Source: Legionella parisiensis
GTDB lineage: Bacteria; Pseudomonadota; Gammaproteobacteria; Legionellales; Legionellaceae
NCBI RefSeq assembly: GCF_001467945.1
Contig: NZ_LNYQ01000013.1
Coordinates: 1,990,585-2,054,584, forward strand
Direction of reading: 5' to 3'
Length of the DNA stretch: 64,000 bases
In this document: one piece after another, positions 26,244 to 36,385 of the stretch
How the letters are laid out: each line of letters opens with the position of its first letter
Numbering within the stretch: the first letter of the stretch is position 1
The notes under the pieces: generated by a model
The model's input: only the letters and a program-made list of their open reading frames with translations
Told to the model about the DNA's origin: nothing
The model's database searches: none
Program-made: the position numbers and the translations under genes

Positions 26244-29200
26244 ATGCCAAACCAGGGCAAAATTATTAATGCAGTAAACCGTTGCATAAAGCAAAAAAAC
26301 AATATCGATTTTGCACTAAATAAAAAAGGAATTTGTGCCGCGCTTGCAGCTTTGTATATCAAATATGCTTTAGAAAATAAAGCACCACTGTTTTTTGACT
26401 TGCTTGACCAATTAGCCGCATTACCCAGCACTTATTGTTTCGGTGATAATCATGCCATTGATAATTTTATTATTAAAATTGAAAAAACATTCAATGCGGA
26501 GCAATTCAGTAATTATGAAATCTTGCAAACTGATCTCGAAAAACTCCTGGATATTAGGGATAAGCCACTAAGAAATGAATTTAATTTAGGACTCACGACT
26601 GCTGAAATATATTGGAAAGAAATATTCGAAAAAATCGGCCGTAATAATCGATCATACTACATTTCCAGTAAAACCCATGCAATCGCTCTAACTTTTCAAA
26701 ATGGGAAATATAGCTATATAGTTTATGATCCGAACTACAACCGAAGAACAGAAGAGTTTGAAACAGTTGATGAATTAATCAAGGAGATTAAAGAGTGCTT
26801 TGATTACAAAACTGACTCTTTTGGCTTGATAATTCGCGCATTTGCCCATCCCAATGTGGATCCAGAACACTACCCTGCTCACGATGAATTACATCAAACT
26901 GCATTCAAAGATCAGACAGATATTGACTCAAGTTTCTTTGCTGCTCTAGCAAAAGATATTGATACACTAAAGTACCTATTTAAGCAAAATAAAATTGACT
27001 ATCACAACTTAGGAAAAGAATATTTTCGGTCTGAATTTAATGATCTTTTACTGCAGCAACCTAAATCACCTATTCTAAAAGATGCTATTTTAAGAGGGAT
27101 TAAAGCTACCCTCTATGCAGGAAATCACAAAGAAGCAGAAAAGCTGCTTGATCATTATATTCAAACGTACATTACGGCTGAAGAACAAGATGAATTAACA
27201 AAAGCCCTGCAAGAATTGCTTACCGAACCGGTGGGCAAACACTTGTTGCTCATGAAAAAAGAGGCTGACCACAGCAAGTTATTGCAGTTGCTCGAGCAAT
27301 TAAAGCTTTCTCAAGAGCCAAAAAATCAAACCACTTATAATCACCTGCAACTTCTGACCTTTGTTAAGCAGGAAGTAGACTCTGTCACAAGAGACCAATT
27401 TTTAATTAAGCTCTCTCCAGAACAAATAATCAAACAAATTCAATACGCCGCCATCGCCAATCAACATCACCTTTTAAATCTATTAATTTCCCAGTTAGCA
27501 ACTGCTAAAATTGATCCCAGAGCATTTCCTTCTATTTTCACTGAAGAACTTATTGAAGAGATTAATTCAACAACTTTGAAAAGGCTCCTTGAAAGTGGTT
27601 TTACTGTAGATACACAAGCTCTAGATTTGCTTCCTCTTTGCATGCAGCGTCATGACAAAACAATTTTTGAAACCTACGTACGTGCATGGGCTGAGCAAAC
27701 AAACCCAACTCTGTGGGAGCATATTGAGCAATATCAATATGATTTAATCGACCTACGCACCCCTCTTGGTTCAACAACGCTACTCAATGCACTCATTTTC
27801 CTTAGGAAAAATAATCATGTGAAAAATGCATGGCGAGATAATATTCCTAAAGAGATGATCAAAAGCGCACTTACCATTGCCATATTGAACGGCAATCAAG
27901 AAATGAGTTTGTTTCTTCATGAGCAATTAAAAACTCAAAAAGGTCATCTTGAATCAGATACCATGGAATTTCTCTGCCATAAAGGATTAGAAGAGGAAGA
28001 CATATCCATTTTATCCGTACTAACCCAATTAAATTTTAATGTACTTTATAACATCCAGGACATACGCCAATTGTTGATGCTGTGTTTTGAGTATGATGAC
28101 TATTCAATCATTGAAAGGTGTTTTATAAAGGCAAGCCCCAAAATAAAACAACTCCTTTTGGAGTACAGTTTGAACTGGAACATTGGGCCTGTAATAACAC
28201 TTTGCAAGCAAAAAGAGCCTCAACTTTTTAATGTGTATCTTAACAACTCAACCACAAACCCTGGAAAATTAACTAAACTCAATAGAGCAATTAATACGCC
28301 CCCTCTTCTCCCTGATACACTTAAATTGAACCTTGATACCTCAGAACAAAAATTTACAATCAAAAATTGTTTCAAAAACAAACTTCTCAATCTAGCAAAA
28401 ACATTATGTAGCAAGGTAGCCTGGGAAGAAGATGAGCTCGAAAAATTTCTTGAAGAGTTAATTCTGGACAAAAATGGAACTGGAGTCATATGCTTACTCC
28501 AAAATTTCCCAGAGTTGAAGCAAAAACCAAAACTTGTACCCATGCTAGCACAAAATAATTTGTTTCAACCTATAGATTTCTTATTGGCTAAAGATCAAAT
28601 TGCAATCGAACAAGAATTATCCGAGCAAATTTTTGCTTCTGCTTTAGCCAATAATTATAAAAGCTTAGTTACCCGATTTTTAAAACTAGAAAGAGTAACG
28701 CCTGATACTCAATTAAAACAACCTCTTATAGAGATGCTTAAGCAAGCAATAGAAAAAGGTCATGATTCAGTTTTAGAACCATTTATTGAATCCAGCCTTA
28801 ATTTCGGATTGGATTTCAAAGAATTATTCCTCTTTAGCTGCGCTCAAAAGAAAGAAATAATAGCCAACCTGCTGCTTGCCAAAGAATTTATTCTGAGTCC
28901 CACAGAAAAACAAATCGCAATTCAACAATTATTTGGCGATCAATCTGATTCTGCCCTGTTTGATATGGTCTATGCGCAAGGTTATGGCAGGCTTTATCAA
29001 TTATTATTAAAGACTAATGTACAAAACCCTAGAGCCTCATTTCTAAGCTCAATTAAGAATCGAGACCAAGATCCTTTATTCCAAAATACTGCGCTGTATT
29101 TAAATCCTTTAAAACGTGCGATTAAAGAAAAAAATGAGAAGATTTTTAATACCTTGTTTGAGCAAAGTGATCTTCCAAGTGAACCCGATGAAAGCATTTT

Positions 29201-30671
29201 AACCTTCTTAAAAGACCCAGTTCTTTTTGCAAAAGTTTTCCCTTTATTTGAAAAAAAATATGGTCTAAAGAAATTATTAGATGAATCCTTTAAACAAAAA
29301 AAATGGGCCACCCTAGCCAATCTTATTGAGAATAAAGAATTGGCTGATTTGGATATGGATCTCCAACAGAGGGTTCAAGAGCATGGTGTGGGCATCATTG
29401 AAGCGTACTTGGAAAATCTCGAAGCCCATTATAATAAAATCGACGTACGCCCACGTCTGTTTCAACTTCTGGCCAAAAAAAATTCGCATATTCTTACTCA
29501 ATTCGCAGTTCCATATCAGGAAGTAATTCAAAAAACTCTCGAACGTATTGAGTTTAATATGCTTGAAAAACAGCTCGATTTAAACAATCAAATTTATCGC
29601 TATACTTTTAACAGTTTATCATTTAAGAAAGCGCTTGAAGAGCTCGGTAAAATATTCGAAGAATGTCATAAGATCATCAGGACTCGAAACATTGATCTCG
29701 ATCAAATAATTGAAAGTGCAGAAATAGTGAGTTATCTAGCACAAATAAAAAGTCTTATGGGAGGGCAAGATGTTTCTCCGGATTACTTAAGTGAAGAACA
29801 CACAGAGCTTTTGGAGCGATTGATAGAAAATCCTAGATTTAAAGAAGTGTGTCACCAGGAATTTAAGCTTTATTGTTTACTCAGGCAATTTAAAAAACCG
29901 CTTTCAAGACAAAGTGAAGAAACTCAAAAACAATTCAATGCTACAATTGAATTACTTCGTAAAGCCTTAACACAAGCAAACCTACCTGATCATTTTGTTT
30001 TACCTGAGATTCGAGGCTATTTCCCACCACGTCCATCCGTGAGTTCACCATCATTACAAGTGAATGAAGAACCCATACCTACTGAATCAGTTGCACAAGC
30101 TCATCTAGCGACCTTGAAAAAAAGATGCACTGCAGCATTCGATTATTATCTACAACATCGCGATCAGACTTTAAGCTGGTTTTCTTATTTTTTTGATTAT
30201 TATCGTGGACAAACTCGTGCCCAACATTACAGAAATTTAATTAAATTGGCGCAAACAGAACAAGAATTGTTTCTTATTGAATATGCAATCTTAGTTAATG
30301 ATGATGGAACTCAATTACAAAAAGATTTAGTGTCACGACTGGAATTTAAAGATAAATATACTGCAAAAGAAAATCTCCAAAAAGTAATTCGACATTCTTA
30401 TGCTAAGGAAGCATTACCTCACCTCGATGAATTGATTGATTCAATCAATCAAAAAATTAATGATGATGATACTACAGCTACTCGTACCCTATTCCACGAT
30501 GAATTAGCCTATTTAAAACAAATAAATAATTCCAAAGGCAGCTTAAGCAATCATTCTTTATTTCATGTTAAAAAGCAAAATCCAGCCCCTGGTTTTTGGC
30601 AGTGGATCGCAAACTGGCTTGGTTTTGGCAGTTCTTCTACTGAGGAGAATAGATTGTCTTTAAGAGTATAA
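26244..30671 (+). CDS. Very large effector-like protein with candidate C58-type cysteine protease domain and helical repeats
   Basis: A 1475-residue cytosolic protein without signal peptide or membrane helices, the typical build of a Dot/Icm effector. Residues 1-200 show Cys31 in KGICAALAALY, His145 in KTHAIAL and Asp162 in YDPNY. The Cys-His and His-Asp distances (114 and 17) are close to those of YopT/AvrPphB-type papain-like proteases (C58). The long middle is all-helical, with weak ankyrin-like units (xxxLLxxG). Near the C terminus, FDYYRGQTRAQHYRNLI and similar helices recall segments of other Legionella effectors, and the last residues are polar and glutamate-containing (TEENRLSLRV). 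GAGGGG sits six bases before the ATG; an in-frame TTG lies two codons upstream. The protease assignment is inferred from motif spacing. Confidence 0.75.
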   Translation: MPNQGKIINAVNRCIKQKNNIDFALNKKGICAALAALYIKYALENKAPLFFDLLDQLAALPSTYCFGDNHAIDNFIIKIEKTFNAEQFSNYEILQTDLEKLLDIRDKPLRNEFNLGLTTAEIYWKEIFEKIGRNNRSYYISSKTHAIALTFQNGKYSYIVYDPNYNRRTEEFETVDELIKEIKECFDYKTDSFGLIIRAFAHPNVDPEHYPAHDELHQTAFKDQTDIDSSFFAALAKDIDTLKYLFKQNKIDYHNLGKEYFRSEFNDLLLQQPKSPILKDAILRGIKATLYAGNHKEAEKLLDHYIQTYITAEEQDELTKALQELLTEPVGKHLLLMKKEADHSKLLQLLEQLKLSQEPKNQTTYNHLQLLTFVKQEVDSVTRDQFLIKLSPEQIIKQIQYAAIANQHHLLNLLISQLATAKIDPRAFPSIFTEELIEEINSTTLKRLLESGFTVDTQALDLLPLCMQRHDKTIFETYVRAWAEQTNPTLWEHIEQYQYDLIDLRTPLGSTTLLNALIFLRKNNHVKNAWRDNIPKEMIKSALTIAILNGNQEMSLFLHEQLKTQKGHLESDTMEFLCHKGLEEEDISILSVLTQLNFNVLYNIQDIRQLLMLCFEYDDYSIIERCFIKASPKIKQLLLEYSLNWNIGPVITLCKQKEPQLFNVYLNNSTTNPGKLTKLNRAINTPPLLPDTLKLNLDTSEQKFTIKNCFKNKLLNLAKTLCSKVAWEEDELEKFLEELILDKNGTGVICLLQNFPELKQKPKLVPMLAQNNLFQPIDFLLAKDQIAIEQELSEQIFASALANNYKSLVTRFLKLERVTPDTQLKQPLIEMLKQAIEKGHDSVLEPFIESSLNFGLDFKELFLFSCAQKKEIIANLLLAKEFILSPTEKQIAIQQLFGDQSDSALFDMVYAQGYGRLYQLLLKTNVQNPRASFLSSIKNRDQDPLFQNTALYLNPLKRAIKEKNEKIFNTLFEQSDLPSEPDESILTFLKDPVLFAKVFPLFEKKYGLKKLLDESFKQKKWATLANLIENKELADLDMDLQQRVQEHGVGIIEAYLENLEAHYNKIDVRPRLFQLLAKKNSHILTQFAVPYQEVIQKTLERIEFNMLEKQLDLNNQIYRYTFNSLSFKKALEELGKIFEECHKIIRTRNIDLDQIIESAEIVSYLAQIKSLMGGQDVSPDYLSEEHTELLERLIENPRFKEVCHQEFKLYCLLRQFKKPLSRQSEETQKQFNATIELLRKALTQANLPDHFVLPEIRGYFPPRPSVSSPSLQVNEEPIPTESVAQAHLATLKKRCTAAFDYYLQHRDQTLSWFSYFFDYYRGQTRAQHYRNLIKLAQTEQELFLIEYAILVNDDGTQLQKDLVSRLEFKDKYTAKENLQKVIRHSYAKEALPHLDELIDSINQKINDDDTTATRTLFHDELAYLKQINNSKGSLSNHSLFHVKKQNPAPGFWQWIANWLGFGSSSTEENRLSLRV

Positions 30672-30799
30672 ATATAATAAAAAAACTATTGGAGCCAGGC
30701 TGTGCTGCAGCTAAACGCATATCCAGTCTATTTTTTATTTTTTTCTCTTTGAATAAATTATGCTAGGATGAATCATTCTTTACTCTTTGTTATGACATA

Positions 30800-31873
30800 A
30801 TGCAGGATGCACTAAAAAAAATTTTCCAAAAATACCCGCGGAAAGAAGCTCCTTTTATGCATGAGCAACTTTCCGAATGGAGTGCCACACGTCCTCTGAC
30901 TGGATTACGGGTGCTCCATCATGTTCCTGTAGTGACTAATACTTTATTAAAAATAGCATGCTTACTTGAAGCAGGCGCTGATGTTACAGTCACTAATCCT
31001 ACAGACTTTTGTTATGCTCATCCACAAGCGGTATCCTCTTTGAATGAAGCCAAAATTCGTTATATAGATGATCCGCACGCACTTGTCGGGGAAACGTTTG
31101 ACCTTTATTTTGATTGTGGCGCCCAGCTTTATCAATTTTTGGGAAAACCCAAAATTGGTGCAATCGAATTGACTGGCTCTGGCGATCACTTTTATCGACA
31201 ACAAACACTTAACTTCCCTGTCATTAGTGTTGATCGCACATTGACAAAACAACTCGAAACAGTTTTTGGATGTGCTGAAAGCAGTCATATGGCTCTGACT
31301 CAATTAACATCAATCAATCCAAAAGAAACATCATGGATTATATTTGGTTTTGGAAAAATTGGGCGCGGACTCGCCTATTTTTGCAGTCAAAATAAAGTTC
31401 CTCTCGTTGTTGTGGATCCTAATAGAAAACAACGAAATTTGGCACAAAATTTGGGTATAAAAGCGATTAGCCCTCGGGATTTCAACGAGATAGAGCTTGC
31501 ATTAATCGAAGCAAATGTGGTTGTTACTGCAACTGGACAAAAGGCAATTATGAGTGATTATCCTCACTCCTGGTTTAGTGGAAAAATTCTGGCGAATTTA
31601 GGTATATATGATGAGTTTGGTCCTCATTTTAGTGATGACGAAGTTTTAAATCATAAAATGCCAGTTAATTTTTTACTCAATGAGCCCACCCCAATAAAAT
31701 ATATCGATCCGGAATTTTATATCCATAATCTTGTCTCATTAATGTTCCTGAAAGAACAACTAACGCCAGGGGTACATGGAATATCACCAGCATTAGATAA
31801 TACTATTATAGAGCGCTGGTGTAACTACCACTCATTTTCCTTGGATACAATAAATACCTGGTTATATTTGTAG
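30800..31873 (+). CDS. Adenosylhomocysteinase-like NAD-binding protein, probably not a true SAHH
   Basis: A 357-residue protein related to S-adenosylhomocysteine hydrolase, but shorter than the usual 430-470. The NAD-binding loop FGFGKIGRG (about residues 182-190) and the preceding GCAES motif (157-161) match the family. The stretch after that motif, where SAHH has the catalytic lysine and aspartate (GIKRATD), reads SSHMALTQL, so these residues are missing. The C-terminal Lys-Tyr tail that closes the NAD site in true SAHH is also absent. It may be a dehydrogenase acting on another ligand, or a non-catalytic relative. It stands between the large effector-like gene and an MFS transporter. Confidence 0.7.
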   Translation: MQDALKKIFQKYPRKEAPFMHEQLSEWSATRPLTGLRVLHHVPVVTNTLLKIACLLEAGADVTVTNPTDFCYAHPQAVSSLNEAKIRYIDDPHALVGETFDLYFDCGAQLYQFLGKPKIGAIELTGSGDHFYRQQTLNFPVISVDRTLTKQLETVFGCAESSHMALTQLTSINPKETSWIIFGFGKIGRGLAYFCSQNKVPLVVVDPNRKQRNLAQNLGIKAISPRDFNEIELALIEANVVVTATGQKAIMSDYPHSWFSGKILANLGIYDEFGPHFSDDEVLNHKMPVNFLLNEPTPIKYIDPEFYIHNLVSLMFLKEQLTPGVHGISPALDNTIIERWCNYHSFSLDTINTWLYL

Positions 31874-31989
31874 CCAGATGTACAGAGTTGCGCTCCTTCA
31901 TAAGAACAATAAGTGTACACGTTTTTTGAAATAAATTTACACTTTCTCCATGATGCTATATATTTCGCCTTTTTGTCGAAACAGAATTA

Positions 31990-33216
31990 ATGAATTTATT
32001 AACCTCAACACATTCATACAAATCCCAAAGAACCACCATATGGTTAGTCGGCGTATTTTTTCTATTGTTTCAATTTTTCTTACAATTATCTTCGGGAATT
32101 GTTATTGGCGCTATAATGCATGAAAAACACCTCACTGCATTCACTGCTGGACTGTTAAGTAGTGCCTTTTATTATATATACACCACAATGCAAATTCCTG
32201 TAGGACTTCTTTTTGATCGGTTTAATACACGAACCTTAATGTCCTTAAACGCACTTTTGTGTGCCTTGGGCTGTTTTTTATTTTCTACAGGATATAACTT
32301 ATTCGTATTATTTCTTGGTCGTCTGATTATTGGCGGCGGCTCCGCTTTTGCATTTGTGGGTATGACGCGAATACTACGCCAACACTATCCACTAAAACAA
32401 TATGCTTTTATGATTGGACTTACCGAAACTTTAGGATTTACTGTTACTGTATTTAGCATGATTGGAATGGGATCACAGATAAATCACATCAGCTGGCATT
32501 ATTTTCTTGCGGGATCCGGAGTCATTGGTCTTTTAATTGCCATTTTATGTGCGACTTTTATTCCCAGTAACAAACCTGTAATCAGCAATTATCAACAGTA
32601 TAAAAACCATTTGGTACTCATGCTAAAAAACAAATTAATATGGTTTAATGGGGTATTTGTTGGATTAGAGTTTTCTGTTATTACTGTTTTTGCTGCAATG
32701 TGGGCAGTTCCTTTTCTCCAGTTAAAATTAAATTGCTCTCTTGAATGTGCCAGCATTCTTACTTCAATGATATTATTGGGAGCCGGATTAAGTTGCCCCA
32801 TTTATGGTTGGCTCTCCATACAACTATCTCGACGCAAACCTCTAATCCATATTTCATGTTTATCAACTGCCATTTTATTTATCCTTGTTCTTTATTTACC
32901 AATAGATCACATCCTTCTTGTTGGAGTTTTATTGTTTGCAATTGGACTGTGTTGTGGCGCATATATGCTTGCCTTTACCATTGCAAATGAACTGGCACCT
33001 CCAGAATCACTCTCTGCTTGTACAGGGTTCACAAATACCTTAGCGATGGCAACAGCCCCCTTACTCCAGCCGCTTGTAGGTTATTTACTCGACTATTTTA
33101 AGGGAAATTCAAACATTCATACTTTAGGGGATTATCAACTTACTCTTTTAATCATTCCAGCGGCATTGGTAATCGCCAGTGTTTTATCACATTTTCTTCC
33201 AGAAAAAGAGGTGTAA
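31990..33216 (+). CDS. Major facilitator superfamily transporter
   Basis: A 408-residue inner-membrane transporter with about 12 hydrophobic segments. The loop between helices 2 and 3 carries GLLFDRFNTRTLM, the MFS signature, and the G-rich GRLIIGGGSAFAFVGMTRIL matches helix 4. The second half has a matching weaker signature (YGWLSIQLSRRKPLI). Legionella has many such carriers of the Pht type and others; I cannot assign a substrate. It is 116 bases behind the SAHH-like gene on the same strand, so they could be co-transcribed. Confidence 0.9.
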   Translation: MNLLTSTHSYKSQRTTIWLVGVFFLLFQFFLQLSSGIVIGAIMHEKHLTAFTAGLLSSAFYYIYTTMQIPVGLLFDRFNTRTLMSLNALLCALGCFLFSTGYNLFVLFLGRLIIGGGSAFAFVGMTRILRQHYPLKQYAFMIGLTETLGFTVTVFSMIGMGSQINHISWHYFLAGSGVIGLLIAILCATFIPSNKPVISNYQQYKNHLVLMLKNKLIWFNGVFVGLEFSVITVFAAMWAVPFLQLKLNCSLECASILTSMILLGAGLSCPIYGWLSIQLSRRKPLIHISCLSTAILFILVLYLPIDHILLVGVLLFAIGLCCGAYMLAFTIANELAPPESLSACTGFTNTLAMATAPLLQPLVGYLLDYFKGNSNIHTLGDYQLTLLIIPAALVIASVLSHFLPEKEV

Positions 33217-33389
33217 TGACGATATAAATGTTGGTATTTCTCTAAGGATAAATAGACTCGAATTAGCAATTTATGCTCAAAAATTAGATTAAATATTTCT
33301 AAAATCTCACTCTTCCTACTTTGATTAATAAAACCTTAATAATTTAACGATAAAATAGACAATTATTGCTCATCATGTAGTTATTTTAT

Positions 33390-35426
33390 ATGGCAGAAGC
33401 CAAGAGAGATCGCCCTAAAAAAGAAATAACCCACTTTGTCGTATTAGGTGATAGCCTTTCCGACGGTGACAACATGGGTGAAAAATTTGCTTTTCTTGGC
33501 CATTTGATCAACAGATTATGGCAAAAAACATTAGGATTAGATAAGTCGCCTAAAGATCGCTTCACCAATGGTTATACTTGGGCAGATGTGCTTAGAGCCA
33601 CTCTTATCAGCAAATTCCTTAATGATGATAAAATAAAAAAAGATTCTACAAATCGATTTGGGAAATATAACCTAGATAATGCAGATATCAGCGATGATAT
33701 TATCGCTCAGTCGCCTCATCAGCGTAAAAGATATACTTTGGAAGAAGTTGAAGCCGAATCAAATCAAGTAAAACGTAAAAAACGCTTACAAGATAGAGAA
33801 ATAGGACATCTATTCACAATAGAAGAAGAAAATACTCCAAACGTCTCGGAAAAACCCAGACATATGGTCGATAGCACCGATATAGCAGATGCGACTATAG
33901 CACAGCGATACAAGAATAATGCAAAACGTGCTTTTCTGATGAAAAAAGAGGAACTTCCAAAAACCAAACTTCGAGAATCCTCTGACGATATTTCTGACGA
34001 GGTTATAACGGATCCCCGTTATAGAAAAGATATTGAGGAATATTATTCACTCGATAATGGCCGTACCGCCCAATATAATGGGCAAACTTTCTTTGCCAAT
34101 TATGCCCAAGGTGGTGCGACATCCCATGATTACAGTTGGAGTGGTCTATTTCTTTCCATTCTTTCTCCGTTTACTTCGATAAAGCTTTTTTTCACTCGCT
34201 TAATGGTATCCAACTTATCCAAGCAGGTGGATCAATTCTTGGAGGACGTTGAGAAACAAGAAATTTCTGATGAAAAAGAAAAGACTCTGGTTACTGTATT
34301 TTCTGGAGCCAATGATTTAATTACAGTTAATGCAGAACCAACAAGAGAAGCGGCTGATCTGGCTATAAAAAGTAACCTCGAAAATATTAAGAGATTAATG
34401 GACAAAGGTTATAAAAATATTGTTCTATGTAATTTGCCTGATTTATCATTAACCCCACGGTTTAAGGGTACCGCTAAGGAAAAGCAAGCTCACGAAATAG
34501 CAAAATATTATAATGAACAATTACAAGCTAAGCTCCAAGATCTAATAAGAGACGAGTTAGCAAAAAGGCATTCTGATTTTTCCATTGATCTTTTTGATAT
34601 CAATACCGTATTTAGCGGGATTTATACTGATGTTGAAAAAAATGGTAAGCAATCAAAGTACGCTCAATTTTTTGATGCCACAAAACTAAAAGAAGCTTAC
34701 AAAGATTCACCGGATTATAAGATAAATCCTGATGGAACGTCTCCAGGATCCAAACATATGTTTTGGGATGATGTTCATCCAACAGCCACCATGCATGCCT
34801 TGTTGATGTCTGAATTTTACAAAAGCAAAGAAGCCTTGGGTCAATATGCGCTATCAGCCCCGAAAGAGCAAAGCAAAAAACATTTGTGTGACGTATTTCA
34901 ACAAAAATATCATGAAAAATTGGACAACACTTGGTTCAAATTTTTGAGTTGGAATAAGGAACTTCCTATTAACTATAATGAACCAGAAAAAGCACTTATC
35001 ACCATATTACGCTATGCCCTCGATAAACATAACAAGCAAGCAGACTTGGTACGTGAAGCGATGACCGACTTAGGTTGGTGGGTAAATGATGAGCCTAATA
35101 TGTGTATTCCTGCTCTGGCCGATGCTATGTGGAGTTTTAACCCTAAATTAGCACGGAAGTTAGAAGCACAATTAGATCCTCATTTAGAACAGCCAAAACC
35201 TACTTCGCCTAAAATGATGGCAGGCGCATTAGGAGTAGTAGCACCTCATAAAAAAATAGTTCCGCCTGAACTTTCTTTGCCTCCTGAAGTAGAGAAAAAA
35301 TTAGGAATAATGAAAAAAACTCAAGTACCTCATCGTGATGACATTGCACAGAAAGAAGTAAACTCAACTTTGGGCGGTCAAGATCACGTAACACACGTAA
35401 TAAGAGATTCTTTGACTTTTAGTTAA
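33390..35426 (+). CDS. SGNH/GDSL hydrolase with long repeat-containing insert, effector-like
   Basis: A 678-residue cytosolic protein. Hydrolase blocks are in order: block I VVLGDSLSDG with nucleophile Ser22, block II glycine in YAQGGATSHDYS, block III SGANDLI, and block V DDVHPTATMH with the catalytic aspartate and histidine. Between blocks I and II is an about 140-residue charged insert with three degenerate units built on DISDDIIAQ, DIADATIAQ and DISDEVITD, each followed by basic and glutamate-rich residues. A C-terminal extension of about 170 residues follows block V and ends with a proline-rich, polar tail. No signal peptide is seen. A Dot/Icm-exported lipase or esterase is plausible; that is inference. 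The family is PlaA-like in catalytic core only. Confidence 0.8.
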   Translation: MAEAKRDRPKKEITHFVVLGDSLSDGDNMGEKFAFLGHLINRLWQKTLGLDKSPKDRFTNGYTWADVLRATLISKFLNDDKIKKDSTNRFGKYNLDNADISDDIIAQSPHQRKRYTLEEVEAESNQVKRKKRLQDREIGHLFTIEEENTPNVSEKPRHMVDSTDIADATIAQRYKNNAKRAFLMKKEELPKTKLRESSDDISDEVITDPRYRKDIEEYYSLDNGRTAQYNGQTFFANYAQGGATSHDYSWSGLFLSILSPFTSIKLFFTRLMVSNLSKQVDQFLEDVEKQEISDEKEKTLVTVFSGANDLITVNAEPTREAADLAIKSNLENIKRLMDKGYKNIVLCNLPDLSLTPRFKGTAKEKQAHEIAKYYNEQLQAKLQDLIRDELAKRHSDFSIDLFDINTVFSGIYTDVEKNGKQSKYAQFFDATKLKEAYKDSPDYKINPDGTSPGSKHMFWDDVHPTATMHALLMSEFYKSKEALGQYALSAPKEQSKKHLCDVFQQKYHEKLDNTWFKFLSWNKELPINYNEPEKALITILRYALDKHNKQADLVREAMTDLGWWVNDEPNMCIPALADAMWSFNPKLARKLEAQLDPHLEQPKPTSPKMMAGALGVVAPHKKIVPPELSLPPEVEKKLGIMKKTQVPHRDDIAQKEVNSTLGGQDHVTHVIRDSLTFS

Positions 35427-35435
35427 GAAATTCAT

Positions 35436-36383
35436 TTAACTTGTAGTCTTTAAGTCGATATGCTCCATAGCTAATTCAATACTCTTTGCAAATGATTGCT
35501 GAGTAACAAAACAAAAGTCTCCATGGCTGTCTTTGGAAAACCCTGCAACTGTATTTGAGGATGGATCATTAGCTTTAAGTGTATTAATTAATGTTAAATG
35601 AAGTTTAGGCAATCCGATGCTCAGCATGCACTGATCATCTTTCAAAGGCTTTAATGAAACAAATTGAGACATTTTTACTCTATTCCCCAAAGGATCACGC
35701 CAACCGGCAACAGCTGCGCTGGTAGCATCCTTTTCTTTAAGATTTGCAGAGAAAAAACCATTATCATCATTTAAACGACAAAAAGTTGTACTGATTTCAT
35801 GTGCATCTTTCTGATCATTGTTTAATACCAACTTGCCAAACCAGGCTTTATTCCCGGTAACGAATTGTTCTTTATCATCAATACGCAAATGCCCATTAAG
35901 CTGGCTTGTCTGTAATACTGCAAGTTTTACTCCAGGACGCAAGACCAAGGTTTCATTGTCCTTGCTTACTTGTTTTAACATGTCTACCTTGAAATTAAAT
36001 CCTTTTTTGTCCGCTGCTTTAACACCAAAAATCCAGCTGTCATTAATCGGATTAAAACGAATAAAAGAATAACCAACATGCCAATCAAGCGGTGTTGATT
36101 GTTCAATCTTTTCTTTACCTTCGTAAAAAAACACCAATTGGTTTGTTTGTCCATCAATTAAAGCGGCTTTAGTTTGGAAGTCGGATCCTTGACGCTGCAT
36201 TTCAAAAAAATAACCGTATTTATCCCCGCTCTCATTTTTCACCATACCGGAAAAAGTCCAACTCCCTATAGTTGGTTCGATGGATTGTGCCGGTTGCGTC
36301 ATGGGTTCCATTTCGGATGCGAACAATCCTGTACTTGTGTGGAGTATTATTAAAAATAAAAAACAGCGAATCCAAGCAAACAT
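35436..36383 (-). CDS. Exported protein of unknown function, coupled to lpxK
   Basis: I do not recognise this 315-residue protein. It has a signal peptide (MFAWIRCFLFLIILHTSTG, cut near FAS) and a beta-rich mature part beginning IGSWTFSGMVKNESGDKYGYFFEMQRQG, which resembles the start of lipocalin-like or CrtC-like periplasmic proteins, but I would not assign it. The frame is open 16 codons further upstream inside lpxK; the ATG at 36383, two bases after the lpxK stop, gives the clean signal peptide. It is third in an msbA-lpxK transcript, so it may have an envelope role. Confidence 0.7.
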   Translation of the reverse strand: MFAWIRCFLFLIILHTSTGLFASEMEPMTQPAQSIEPTIGSWTFSGMVKNESGDKYGYFFEMQRQGSDFQTKAALIDGQTNQLVFFYEGKEKIEQSTPLDWHVGYSFIRFNPINDSWIFGVKAADKKGFNFKVDMLKQVSKDNETLVLRPGVKLAVLQTSQLNGHLRIDDKEQFVTGNKAWFGKLVLNNDQKDAHEISTTFCRLNDDNGFFSANLKEKDATSAAVAGWRDPLGNRVKMSQFVSLKPLKDDQCMLSIGLPKLHLTLINTLKANDPSSNTVAGFSKDSHGDFCFVTQQSFAKSIELAMEHIDLKTTS

Positions 36384-36385
36384 AA

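Noticed and set aside
28997-29531. Open frames of about 70-107 codons on both strands inside the large effector-like gene
   Set aside because: They are shadows of the long plus-strand frame and have no ribosome sites or family motifs.
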